Part shown: positions 18,849 through 27,334 of the stretch, one piece after another | How the letters are laid out: each line of letters starts with the position of its first letter | Position numbering within the stretch: position 1 is the stretch's first letter | Source of the DNA: an uncultured Cyclobacteriaceae bacterium | Lineage (GTDB): Bacteria; Bacteroidota; Bacteroidia; Cytophagales; Cyclobacteriaceae | Reading direction: 5' to 3' | DNA length: 46,904 nt | Assembly: GCA_947492745.1 (NCBI GenBank) | Contig: CANLOE010000054.1 | Span: 1 to 46,904 of the forward strand | Notes under the pieces: generated by a model | What the model was told of the DNA's origin: nothing | The model's database searches: none | Seen by the model: the letters and a program-made list of their open reading frames with translations, nothing else | Position numbers and translations under genes: made by a program

Positions 18849-18965
18849 TTAACTCCAATTACGCTTAGCAATACTATGTAATTTGGAGTTTGTTTTCTGA
18901 TTTTCAAATGTTGCTGTGTCAGTATGAGACTCTAATGAACATTCTGATTTTAAATGTTTTGGTAA

Positions 18966-20813
18966 TTACATTTTCATTAATCGATGGCTTCCTTTGCCCA
19001 TAATCGAAATGATATACGATCCAGCTCTCAACTCTTCAATGGAAAGAACTTGATTATCCCTGTCAGTAGCAATCCGCTTTAATTCGGTGCCCATGAAGTC
19101 GTGTATAATGACAATGTCACCCTTGACGGTTCCTGATAGTGTTACTTCGTTATCGCTAGGGTTAGGATAAAGGCTGATTTGCTGTTCTGGGCTACCGTCA
19201 AAAGATTCTGCTACCAATTTACTATTACTTGCAACAACTGGCCTTAGCGACCATTTTTGGTTGGTATTGGAAGCATCATAGTCCCATAGTTGTGCATTGG
19301 CATCAAGGGCACCCGCCGCTCTGTCCAGTGCTTTTGAGAGGCAGTGCATAGGTTTGAAGCTATAGTTGTCATTAGCGTCTATGACTGCTTTCCACTGTTT
19401 ATGAGTGTTGGATGCATTGATCCAGGTAGCGACATTCTTACCATTTCCACATTGGGCATTCGATACCTCTAGATAGCGCCCAGTGGCTTTGTTCTGTATA
19501 GTATATACTGCATTGCCCAGATGCTTTAGGGTCCACTGCTGGTCCGCAAAATTACCTGGGGAGTGCATTTTGGCATCATATCTGTCCAACTCTCTGGACA
19601 GTAGCTGTTGGTTATTGGTAATAGAGGTGATATAATAGGTACCCTCGGCGATTAAGTTCGAACTCGGGGCACTGGTCACAGTGACATTATCAACTTGGTC
19701 CCGGTCCAAGGCAGCTCTCCAGTTCGTCCCGACGGGGCGAATATGGGCTTTATAGGTATATCCGGTTCCTGATGCAAGTGCAGCAGAGAGGTCTATCGTG
19801 AGGCTTTTCCTACCTTTACCTGCGGATACTGTAGCCTTCTTACTGCCCAACCATTTGCTACCGGACCAAACTTCAACAACGAGTTCTCTAGTGGTACTTG
19901 CTTCGTAAGATACATTAAGTGTATAACGCTTTTTTGAACTGATGGTCTTGGGTGCATTGGAAAAGGCTATTTCATCCTTTTTTCCCGTATTGCCTCCATC
20001 GCTACCTCCACTATTACCATTGACCAGCTTATAGGTGTGTACCCATTCCACTAGTCCTGTATTTTTACTGTCATCCCTTAATGAGCTTAAACTGGGAAGA
20101 CCGATACCCCAAGAAAATACCTCCGCGTCAAAAAACATATACATGTCCTCATCGAAGTTACCCTTTGTCGTGGTGGTGTGTACCTCTTCTCCATTCAGGT
20201 AGAAGACCATGGTCCTACTGTCTTTCCACCAAACACCATAAGTATGGAAGGCATCGCCTACTGCTGGAGAAACTCCTCCCATTTCCCATGGGGTTTCCTC
20301 ATCATTATCCCAACCATTTTTGAAATAGTGGGTATTTGTCTTCATATTCTTGTTATGGTTACGGTATTTAGGAGCACTGGGTGCACCAAAATTTTCGATA
20401 ACGTCAATTTCCGAGTATCTGCCCTGAAACCAAAAAGAAGTGGTCATGGACAACTTGGAGCACTTGATTTTGGCCTCGGAATAATATCCTTTCTTCATGG
20501 CTCTCGTCTTTGAGGTTACACAGGATGACCATACCCAGTTACCTCTTTTGTTACTGTTCTTCACTGTTGACTTCAACCTCAATTGCCCCTCATCCTGAGA
20601 GACATTGGCAGGAAGGAACTGACTGGGATCACGACCGTCCCAATATGGATGGTTGGGTATCCATTTGTTTCCATTTAGCCGTCCTCCTTCGAACTCATCG
20701 GAGAGTAGGGCTACCTTCTCCCATTTTTTGCCAGAGGGAGGACTGGGTTGAGCAAATACTGATATGTTGAAAATAAGAAGCAGTATAAAGCTGAGCGTAA
20801 AATGTTTTTTCAT
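18966..20813 (-). CDS. GH16 beta-agarase/porphyranase-type enzyme with ricin-type module and T9SS tail
   Basis: Secreted endo-galactanase of 615 residues. I place the start at ATG 20813; the longer frame begins with TTG. A signal peptide (about 1-21) precedes the GH16 jelly-roll (about 30-265). The catalytic EXDXXE motif is SEIDVIENFG, with E135, D137 and E140. A Gly/Ser linker (NGNSGGSDGGN) leads to a beta-sandwich (about 280-385), then a ricin-type module (about 388-524) and a T9SS domain (about 546-615, ISLYPNPSDNEV). With GH86 and GH117 in the same window, agar or porphyran is the likely substrate; GH16 also contains carrageenases and laminarinases, which I consider less likely. Confidence 0.9.
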   Translation of the reverse strand: MKKHFTLSFILLLIFNISVFAQPSPPSGKKWEKVALLSDEFEGGRLNGNKWIPNHPYWDGRDPSQFLPANVSQDEGQLRLKSTVKNSNKRGNWVWSSCVTSKTRAMKKGYYSEAKIKCSKLSMTTSFWFQGRYSEIDVIENFGAPSAPKYRNHNKNMKTNTHYFKNGWDNDEETPWEMGGVSPAVGDAFHTYGVWWKDSRTMVFYLNGEEVHTTTTKGNFDEDMYMFFDAEVFSWGIGLPSLSSLRDDSKNTGLVEWVHTYKLVNGNSGGSDGGNTGKKDEIAFSNAPKTISSKKRYTLNVSYEASTTRELVVEVWSGSKWLGSKKATVSAGKGRKSLTIDLSAALASGTGYTYKAHIRPVGTNWRAALDRDQVDNVTVTSAPSSNLIAEGTYYITSITNNQQLLSRELDRYDAKMHSPGNFADQQWTLKHLGNAVYTIQNKATGRYLEVSNAQCGNGKNVATWINASNTHKQWKAVIDANDNYSFKPMHCLSKALDRAAGALDANAQLWDYDASNTNQKWSLRPVVASNSKLVAESFDGSPEQQISLYPNPSDNEVTLSGTVKGDIVIIHDFMGTELKRIATDRDNQVLSIEELRAGSYIISIMGKGSHRLMKM

Positions 20814-21272
20814 GATAATCAATTTCGGTTTACTTTTACTAAAGGTTGTATTCTTTTATATGTCCTATATTTTGTTTGTTATTGTGATTAAAAAAATACC
20901 GAGTATCACTGCATATTTTTATTAAAAAGTACTTAAAATCAAGTTTTTATGATTTTTTGTGCAAAAGCTGAACTGTAAGTTTCGAAACTCGGATAGTATT
21001 AATACACCAAATTTGAAAAATGTAATACTGCTAAACATGAATACGTAGTGAGAAGGCTATATACCTCGTTTATTGGCGGCTGAGGACGTTGAGTGGTAAA
21101 CGTTTAATCGGCTCAAAAAGCAGGGTACTGTCTACATAGGAAATATTGGAAGGGTTTTTAAAGACCACTACCCACATATATTTTTGATATATAGTGTTTT
21201 ATGATTTTTTTTAATGCGGTGCACATACAAGCGAATTCGGTCAGAGGCGAGATGATTTTACCTTAGATAGTT
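20814..21272. other. Gene-free upstream region of GH16
   Basis: AT-rich 459-bp stretch that must contain the GH16 promoter (minus strand). I found no element of families A-G, no perfect operator palindrome and no credible reading frame. No TAnnTTTG box is obvious in the GH16 direction. Confidence 0.4.
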
Positions 21273-21476
21273 TTATCCTGTATGAAAATCCCCCTGATTA
21301 TTGGAGAAAGTCATAAGGTATAGTCCAGGTTCAAAATCCCCCCTTTTCTGCTTACCGGTCAGAAACCATTCCCCTTTGGCACAGTTGCTTTTGAGGGTGA
21401 TGTTATGATCATGACATGTTTCCAAAGCTCTTTTAGTTTCAGGTTCAATAAAATGATTTTGTATAACAGTTGCCAC
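21273..21476 (-). CDS. Small hypothetical protein
   Basis: A 67-residue open frame starting MATVIQNHFIEPETKRALE. No domain was recognised. It is divergent from the DUF2452 gene with 43 bp between starts, and it has a plausible composition, with two Cys and balanced charge. It may be a real small gene or a chance frame; nothing decides this from sequence alone. Confidence 0.35.
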   Translation of the reverse strand: MATVIQNHFIEPETKRALETCHDHNITLKSNCAKGEWFLTGKQKRGDFEPGLYLMTFSNNQGDFHTG

Positions 21477-21519
21477 GGAGTGTTGTTATAGTTATAATTG
21501 ACTATAGATTTTGATTTTT

Positions 21520-21999
21520 ATGAAAGAGAAAATGATGCCCAAGCCGATGGATATGAGTCCTGAGGTGTTTGAACTTTTAAAGGATAAGATTACTGATAAT
21601 CCACATACGATTGCTTTTCCCCATCATGTCGGTAGTGCGGTCATCAAACCGGAAGATCAAGGAAAAAATAAGGGTATAGCAGTAAAAGCGATGCAGGAGC
21701 AGTCGGCGATGCAATTACAACAAATCTATAAGCAGGTAGAACTGTTAATGCAGCAAGCCAAGGGTATTCAAGATAGGGTAAGGATTTCGGAAAGTATCTA
21801 CAATGCTGATATGAGCTTTCAACCCGTAATAGGAAAAACCTATTACTTATACCAGAGAAAAAATGGAGAAAACTGTCTTTCCATGGTTGCTCCCAATGAA
21901 TGGGGCAGCAGTATGCCCTTCGAAGCTTATCGGGCGACTGTAAGCTTACTGGCCGATAGGACCTGGAATATCGTAGATAGTGCGGAAGAAACCCTTTGA
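21520..21999 (+). CDS. DUF2452 protein
   Basis: 159 residues from ATG 21520 (the longer frame starts with TTG). The family pattern is clear: NPHTIAFPHHVGSAVIKPED, then KNKGIAVKAMQEQSAMQLQQ, a coiled segment, SESIYNADMSFQPVIGKTYY and WGSSMPFEAYRATVSLLADR. It has no signal peptide and is probably cytoplasmic. The family is widespread in Bacteroidota and its function is unknown. It has no operon partner here; repeat C3 follows about 100 bp downstream. Confidence 0.85.
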   Translation: MKEKMMPKPMDMSPEVFELLKDKITDNPHTIAFPHHVGSAVIKPEDQGKNKGIAVKAMQEQSAMQLQQIYKQVELLMQQAKGIQDRVRISESIYNADMSFQPVIGKTYYLYQRKNGENCLSMVAPNEWGSSMPFEAYRATVSLLADRTWNIVDSAEETL

Positions 22000-22100
22000 A
22001 GTACATGGCAGTGATGCCTAATGTATGGTCTTTAAGGATTGTGTCCTGCTCGATATTTGAGATTATCATGTCCTAGAAATGGTCCGACGGGTTTGATTGA

Positions 22101-22270
22101 ACCCAAAATGATCAGTAGCCTTCCTGTTCCGAACATAAACTGCTTCAAAATCAGCGATTTCACACTACGTAGGTGCGTCACCTTAGTGACACAAAAACCT
22201 CCTCTTCTAAACCATTGATTTTTATTATATTTTATGTTCTCATGCCGAAATCCTATTGATCAATTTGGGT
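22101..22270 (-). repeat. Palindromic element, family C (C3)
   Basis: A 170-bp palindrome, ACCC to GGGT, in the orientation of C1. TGA flanks both ends (22098-22100, 22271-22273). This TGA duplication, together with TTA, TAA and TCA at other copies, defines the TNA target. Confidence 0.88.
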
Positions 22271-22273
22271 TGA

Positions 22274-22653
22274 ACAGAGATGTTGCCCTGTGGATTAGGT
22301 ACAATAGGGCAGTAGCGATTTATGATAATAATCTGAATCAAAATCGATGATTTATGATAAGGTGTTTTTTTCATTGGTCGGCGAACTCGCGCTTTCCTAC
22401 GCTTCGTCCATTTCTCGAAAAAATCAGCGGGCATTTATTTTATGAACTCTTATACAACGATAAATGCATCAGTGAAAAAAATAAAGCATAAGATAGGCGA
22501 CCTTTGAAAGATAAACTTCATGCGACAATCACTTTACGAGAAATTTCAAACCACTTCTCCAGCCATCAACCGTATTTTGATTAAGCCTCAAATCGTTACT
22601 TTACAAATAGATTTACACAAAAACATGCGATTTTTCGTGAAAAGACTCTATAA
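22274..22653. other. Gene-free region between C3 and B2
   Basis: About 380 bp without a credible gene. Open frames that cross it run into repeat B2 and show no domain. No strong hairpin or promoter motif stood out. Confidence 0.4.
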
Positions 22654-22812
22654 TACAAATTTAGGTTTTAAATGTCGTATAAGATTCCGCGGGTCATTTT
22701 GTTTCAATGAAGGCGAGAACCGCAGGAATAGCAGCGCTATCCCGAGGATTGTCAACGCAGAGTGAAGCAAAATGAACAGGAAGATAGGCGATATTTGAAA
22801 GCTAAGTTTGTA
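22654..22812 (+). repeat. Palindromic element, family B (B2)
   Basis: A 159-bp element with ends TACAAATTT and AAGTTTGTA. The inner stem is around ATAGCAGCGCTAT. TAA flanks both ends (22651-22653, 22813-22815). The following 22816-23067 holds no recognisable gene. Confidence 0.9.
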
Positions 22813-23067
22813 TAATATCCCCACTTTCAGTGTAGCAGATTCCAGTCAATGGGGTACTGAGTATGAATGACTCCGAGATGGCCGTTGGCCTTTCGTTATG
22901 AAAGTACGATTACGATAGTATCGGTCCATAGGCGAAGATGCTCAATGAGCATTTTGGACAGGCACTTATTGTGTATAACACCACCACGGTGCATGTCAAG
23001 GCTGGAAATCACTTCAATATACTTGTGTTTTTTATGATAAAAAGAAGAATGTATTTAAATCAAATTG

Positions 23068-23112
23068 GAACAATCATTCTTTTTCTTTATGTTTGAATGA
23101 GAACGATTGTTC
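23068..23112 (+). promoter_or_regulatory. Probable TetR operator upstream of the azoreductase gene
   Basis: Two similar 12-bp near-palindromes, GAACAATCATTC (23068-23079) and GAACGATTGTTC (23101-23112), lie just before the start at 23139. Their form (GAAC-n4-GTTC) is typical of TetR-family operators, and a TetR regulator is encoded just downstream. Binding is inferred. Confidence 0.55.
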
Positions 23113-23138
23113 TAAATAATTATCAACATTATCATTTT

Positions 23139-23732
23139 ATGAAAAAAGTACTCCGAATCAATTCAAGCCCTCGTAAGTCAACTTCCTACAGCAGAAAATT
23201 AGTAAGTGACTTCTCTCAAAAGCTAAATGAGATTCACCCAAATCTGGAATGGACCGATAGAGACTTAACAACTGAGAAACTTCCTCAACTGACAGAGGAG
23301 ATGATCGTATCATTTTACACCCCACCGGCAGAACGTAGTGATTTTCAAGAGCAGATCATAGTCACTTCTGATCGTTTGGTCAAAGAAGTCATCGATTCGG
23401 ATGTCCTATTGCTCGGTGTGCCTATTTATAATTTTTCCGTACCGGCAATACTGAAATCATGGATAGATTTGATTGCTAGGGTAGGGCTGACATTCCGGTA
23501 TAGCGACGATGGACCTATAGGGCTCTTAGAAGGAAAAAAGGCGTATATTGTCATCGTCTCAGGTGGTACGGTTTTCCAAAGTGAAGCAGATTTTGCCTCC
23601 GATTATCTCAAGCATTTCTTGGGTTTTATAGGTATTGATGATGTGGAGTTTATTGTAGCGGACCAGTTGATGTTCAAAGGTGAAGGGCAGCTGGAACGGG
23701 CATCAAAAACAATTGCGGAGTTGTTTAGCTGA
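23139..23732 (+). CDS. azoR: FMN-dependent NADH-azoreductase-type flavodoxin-fold protein
   Basis: 197 residues from ATG 23139, the usual family start (MKKVLRINSSPRKSTSYSRK, the FMN phosphate loop). GVPIYNFSVPAILKSWIDLI is the second FMN-binding segment and is characteristic of AzoR; VSGGTVFQ follows. The enzyme reduces quinones or azo compounds with NADH and protects against electrophile stress. ATG 23097 would add 14 residues encoded by the operator sequence and is unlikely. The TetR gene downstream and the operator upstream suggest induction by a small electrophile. Confidence 0.88.
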   Translation: MKKVLRINSSPRKSTSYSRKLVSDFSQKLNEIHPNLEWTDRDLTTEKLPQLTEEMIVSFYTPPAERSDFQEQIIVTSDRLVKEVIDSDVLLLGVPIYNFSVPAILKSWIDLIARVGLTFRYSDDGPIGLLEGKKAYIVIVSGGTVFQSEADFASDYLKHFLGFIGIDDVEFIVADQLMFKGEGQLERASKTIAELFS

Positions 23733-23905
23733 TAATTTTAGTGTAAATTTTAAATACTATTTTAATTTGTCGATTAACGGTCAATGGTTGCCTTTGTATA
23801 ACCCCTAGCTTATAGACCTTCCATTGACTTCTGAAGGCCCACCCCCCTTCGCACCACCTTATTAATAGAAGAATATTTTGAAAAAATCTTCAACCCTATC
23901 CTAAT

Positions 23906-24502
23906 ATGCCTAAGCAAAAGCAGTTTGACAAAGGCGTTGTACTGAAAAAAGCGATGAACCTCTTTTGGGAAAAAGGGTATCATGCTACTTCTATGCAAAA
24001 TCTTGTCGATGTTCTGGGTATAAACCGTGCCAGTTTATATGCTACTTTTGACAATAAAGAAGAACTTTTCATATCTGCTTTGAGGCAGTACAAGGAGGAG
24101 GCATCGACGTACCGAAAGGATTTTAAACAAAAAATAGCTTCCAAAGGGGCGCGTTCCTTTCTAAAGTCTTTTTTTGAGGCTGAACTGAGGTCTATGGAGA
24201 AAGATAAAGCAAAGAGAGGTTGCTTTATAGTCAACTCCATGACAGAGTTCGGTATCCGCGAAGGTGATGTTTCTTCTATGCTTCAAGGGAATTCGGAAGA
24301 CTTCTTAGGGTGGTTTGTCGAAGTCATTGCTTTAGGGCAACAAAGAAAGGAAATCGATCTCTCATATACATCCGAGGAATTGGGATACCATTTGTTTTCC
24401 TTTTTTTGCGGACTGAAAGTGATATCAAAATTCGAGAAAAACCACTACCGACTCCGTCGTACAGTAGACCGCGAACTGGATTGGATATTCGGTGAAGAAT
24501 AG
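23906..24502 (+). CDS. TetR/AcrR family regulator
   Basis: 198 residues with an N-terminal TetR helix-turn-helix (KAMNLFWEKGYHATSMQNLV, then GINRASLYATFDNKEELFIS) and a C-terminal ligand/dimer domain. The C-terminal segment with RGCFIVNSMTEFG resembles the AcrR-type C-terminal domain. It is 173 bp after the azoreductase gene on the same strand and probably represses it through the sites at 23068-23112; this pairing is inferred from position. The ligand is unknown. Confidence 0.87.
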   Translation: MPKQKQFDKGVVLKKAMNLFWEKGYHATSMQNLVDVLGINRASLYATFDNKEELFISALRQYKEEASTYRKDFKQKIASKGARSFLKSFFEAELRSMEKDKAKRGCFIVNSMTEFGIREGDVSSMLQGNSEDFLGWFVEVIALGQQRKEIDLSYTSEELGYHLFSFFCGLKVISKFEKNHYRLRRTVDRELDWIFGEE

Positions 24503-24649
24503 TGCCGATTGCTATCCACGTTTAAGGTCAAGGTGATATTCATATATGATATTTTAATAAGGGCTATCGAAGACAAGTATAGAGATGGCAAGGATGAGAT
24601 ACTACCTGTCGGTTTCCCATCAGATTAAAATTTAGGTAGGTTTACAGCT

Positions 24650-25798
24650 ATGGAAAAGACATCATTACCCTATTGCCTAATGCCTTGGCTCCACCTGCAC
24701 ATTGGTGACAAGGGTAAGGTGAGTGCCTGTTGTGTTGCCAATATCCCTTTCGGCAATATCAACGAGAAAAGCCTTGAGGAAGTATGGCAAGGCAATCCGG
24801 TGATCAAACTACGTCGGAAGTTTTTGAAAGGAGAAAAAGATAACCGGTGTTCGGTATGCATAAATAGGGAAGCTACCGGAGCAAAAAGTATTCGACAGGA
24901 AACTTTTGAAAGGTTTCCTGATTTTCCTATCCCAGATGACGCCACATCATCCCTTCCCATCTATTTCGATATCCGTTTTTCGAACACCTGCAATTTTAGG
25001 TGTCGTACCTGCTGGCACGGTGCCAGTTCCAAATGGTATACCGATGCCAAGGCCTTGGGCAGGTCTATAGCGAACAAGGCAATCATCAATAATATAGGGG
25101 ATTTTGAACTGTTTATCGCGAAAACGGGTCCAGCATTAATCAAAGCAGAGGAAATATACTTTGCTGGCGGCGAGCCTTTGGTGACCGAAGCACACTACCG
25201 ATTATTAGAATGGCTTATCGCTCGCAAATCCACAGCGATGCGGTTACGCTACAATACGAACCTGTCCGTATTGCACTTCCGGGACTGGGATATAAAGGAG
25301 CTTTGGAGTTCCTTTTCGTCTGTAGAAGTGCTGGCCAGTATCGATGCCAGTGGCATTTTAGGAGAGTACGTCCGCAAAGAGATGAGCTGGAGTACATTTC
25401 TTCAGCATAATATGGAGTTAAATGCCCTGCCCTATGTGCATCTGAAGTGGGCACCTACCGTCTCCGTATTCAACATACTACAGCTGCCTGACCTCTATCT
25501 TGAGGGCATCGAAAAGGGCATGATAGCCCCCGAGGACTGGTATATCAATATACTGGACCGACCTCTTCACTATAACGTGCAGGTGCTGCCCCATGGTCAT
25601 AAGCAAAAAGTAATAAACCGCTATAATCGCTTTTTTACCGAAGTCGATCTTCTTGAAAGCATCAGAACTGCTTTCTCCGAATGTATCGATTATATGATGG
25701 CCAAAGATAAATCCACAATATGGCCTGCTTTTATCAAGGAAACAAAAGAGCTTGACAGACTCAGGAGGGAAGATCTTGAACGTGTTATTCGTTTTTAG
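24650..25798 (+). CDS. Stand-alone twitch-domain radical SAM protein
   Basis: 382 residues. The radical SAM cluster motif CNFRCRTC gives C114, C118 and C121. Before it lies a twitch/SPASM-like half-domain with CLMPW (C9), SACC (C27, C28) and CSVC (C67, C70), which could hold an auxiliary iron-sulfur cluster. YFAGGEPL is the SAM-binding GGE motif. The N-terminal position of the auxiliary domain is typical of a set of uncharacterised bacterial proteins. No precursor peptide, transporter or glycosyltransferase is adjacent, so its substrate is unknown. Intergenic neighbours are the TetR gene (147 bp upstream) and repeat A2 downstream. Confidence 0.82.
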   Translation: MEKTSLPYCLMPWLHLHIGDKGKVSACCVANIPFGNINEKSLEEVWQGNPVIKLRRKFLKGEKDNRCSVCINREATGAKSIRQETFERFPDFPIPDDATSSLPIYFDIRFSNTCNFRCRTCWHGASSKWYTDAKALGRSIANKAIINNIGDFELFIAKTGPALIKAEEIYFAGGEPLVTEAHYRLLEWLIARKSTAMRLRYNTNLSVLHFRDWDIKELWSSFSSVEVLASIDASGILGEYVRKEMSWSTFLQHNMELNALPYVHLKWAPTVSVFNILQLPDLYLEGIEKGMIAPEDWYINILDRPLHYNVQVLPHGHKQKVINRYNRFFTEVDLLESIRTAFSECIDYMMAKDKSTIWPAFIKETKELDRLRREDLERVIRF

Positions 25799-26017
25799 TC
25801 CTATAGCACCCATTGCCCAACCTCGGATTGGAAGTATATCCTCTATTTGGCGAAAACTTTACAGCTACCAGGGTGCCTGTAATGGGGTTCTTATGATCGA
25901 TATAGGTTCAACCCCATATTTATAAGTTCTTTATAATGAAGTGGCTTTAACTTTTTATTTGATAGTGAACATCAAACCCAAACCATGCATTTACTTTACT
26001 GTCGAGCTTTATTTTAA

Positions 26018-26184
26018 ACCCAGAATGTTCGTTGGAACTTCGTCATGAGGGCTTAAATGGCAATACATCAGTGCGTTTTCTTGGATTCAGCGTAGCACCG
26101 CTACGGTGAATTCAAAAAACGGATTCATTTACTGATTTGAAGCCAGTTAAGTCCGGAATAGATTTTCTAATGGACATTTTGGGT
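26018..26184 (+). repeat. Palindromic element, family A (A2)
   Basis: A 167-bp copy, ACCCAGAATG to CATTTTGGGT. Flanks are TAA (left) and TGA (right), so this is the one A copy with an inexact target duplication. 25799-26017 and 26185-26319 contain no recognised gene. Confidence 0.9.
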
Positions 26185-26319
26185 TGAACTGTATCTCTTT
26201 CATCTCCATGTGTATGGTACTGATTTCCAAATGGCACATGGAATTCGAGGTACAAACTTGTCTACATACTCTCTCCATCATACGTATTGCTGTATATAAT
26301 CTTTTGACGCTCGGTCTTA

Positions 26320-26479
26320 TACAAATTTGGATTTCGGATGTCGTATAAAATTCCTTGGGTCATTTTTTTTTCAATCAAGGCGAGTACCGCAGTGATAGCA
26401 GCGCTATCCCGAGGATTGTCCACGCAGAGTGAAGCAAAATGAACAGGAAGATAGGCGATGGTTAAAAGCTAAGTTTGTA
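26320..26479 (+). repeat. Palindromic element, family B (B3)
   Basis: A 160-bp copy, TACAAATTT to AAGTTTGTA. TTA flanks both ends (26317-26319, 26480-26482). 26532-26787 holds no recognised gene; CCAAACC...GGTTTGG at about 26708-26736 is a small hairpin before the DM13 gene. Confidence 0.92.
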
Positions 26480-26491
26480 TTACTCCAAGAT

Positions 26492-26531
26492 GAGCGATTA
26501 CAAATCTTTCAAATAATCTCAAAACAGTCTC
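26492..26531 (-). repeat. Single arm of family G element (G3)
   Basis: About 40 bp close to the right end of G1 (43234-43273), ending AAAACAGTCTC. The other arm was not found, so it is a truncated copy. Confidence 0.6.
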
Positions 26532-26787
26532 TGAGTGATTGATTTTTTTGTGATTCGTTCTATCCTAAAGATACCCATTGCTAATTTAGGTCAAACGCAA
26601 GAAAATCAGCGCATTACTGATAATACTCTAGAAAGGTTGCATTTTTTATCAAAAATAGGAGCAAAGCGCATCTGGCTGACATTGAGAACGCTTACACAGT
26701 TTCGCCTCCAAACCGTGATATTTTCGTGAGGTTTGGACTGTTTCTTTGTACACAAGAAAAATAACTGATCAAAAAAAACGTACTATC

Positions 26788-27252
26788 ATGAAATTCAATT
26801 TAATTTATTTACTGCCCCTTTTATCATTCTTCTTTGTTAGTTGTGATGAAGACGAAACAACTACAGTGACCGAAACTGTAGAGGTCAATGCCGATGCACC
26901 TATAGGTGATTTTACTGCCGTGAGAAGCGGAGCCCTTGTAGCGCAGAACTCGACACCTACAGAAGGTGATGTTGCCCTAGGTACTGATTCCAGAGACATC
27001 TCTTTCCTTCAGCTTGGAAGTAATTTCAAGACCAATCAAGGTACAGGTACCGTCACTGTATACTTCTCTACTTCAATGGAGTTCAAAGCAGACCCTGCTA
27101 ATGGTAACCCTGATCTACAATTGGTCGGAGCCATCACTAAGGATGGAGAAGATTTCTTCAAGTTAAATGGTGCCGTGGACAGCAAGTTTACACATGTTAT
27201 CCTCTGGTGTGCCAGTGCAAATATTCCTTTTGGATATGCTGAAATCAAATAA
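26788..27252 (+). CDS. DM13-domain lipoprotein
   Basis: 154 residues from ATG 26788 (the longer frame begins with TTG). A short lipoprotein signal ends in FFVSC at residue 19. The rest is one DM13 domain: SGALVAQNSTPTEGDVALG, GTGTVTVYFSTS, then LVGAITKDGEDFFKLNG and THVILWCASANIPFGYAEI, including the conserved single Cys in WC. DM13 is proposed to act in redox or electron transfer. It is 82 bp upstream of a beta-barrel gene on the same strand, with a strong hairpin between them, so the two are probably co-expressed parts of one outer-membrane system. Confidence 0.83.
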   Translation: MKFNLIYLLPLLSFFFVSCDEDETTTVTETVEVNADAPIGDFTAVRSGALVAQNSTPTEGDVALGTDSRDISFLQLGSNFKTNQGTGTVTVYFSTSMEFKADPANGNPDLQLVGAITKDGEDFFKLNGAVDSKFTHVILWCASANIPFGYAEIK

Positions 27253-27268
27253 TTGAAAATGCGACAGG

Positions 27269-27305
27269 ACATTCATCGCAAAGCCCAAGGCTTTGTGATG
27301 AATGT
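27269..27305 (+). promoter_or_regulatory. Strong hairpin between the DM13 and beta-barrel genes
   Basis: A 17-bp stem pairs ACATTCATCGCAAAGCC with GGCTTTGTGATGAATGT around a CAA loop (one G-T wobble). No T-run follows, so it is more likely a processing or stability site, or a leaky terminator, than a full terminator. Confidence 0.6.
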
Positions 27306-27334
27306 ATTTATCCCGCTCACCAAAAAATCATCTG

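Noticed and set aside
22520-22765. 81-codon frame overlapping repeat B2
   Set aside because: More than half of it is family B sequence; the rest has no recognisable domain.
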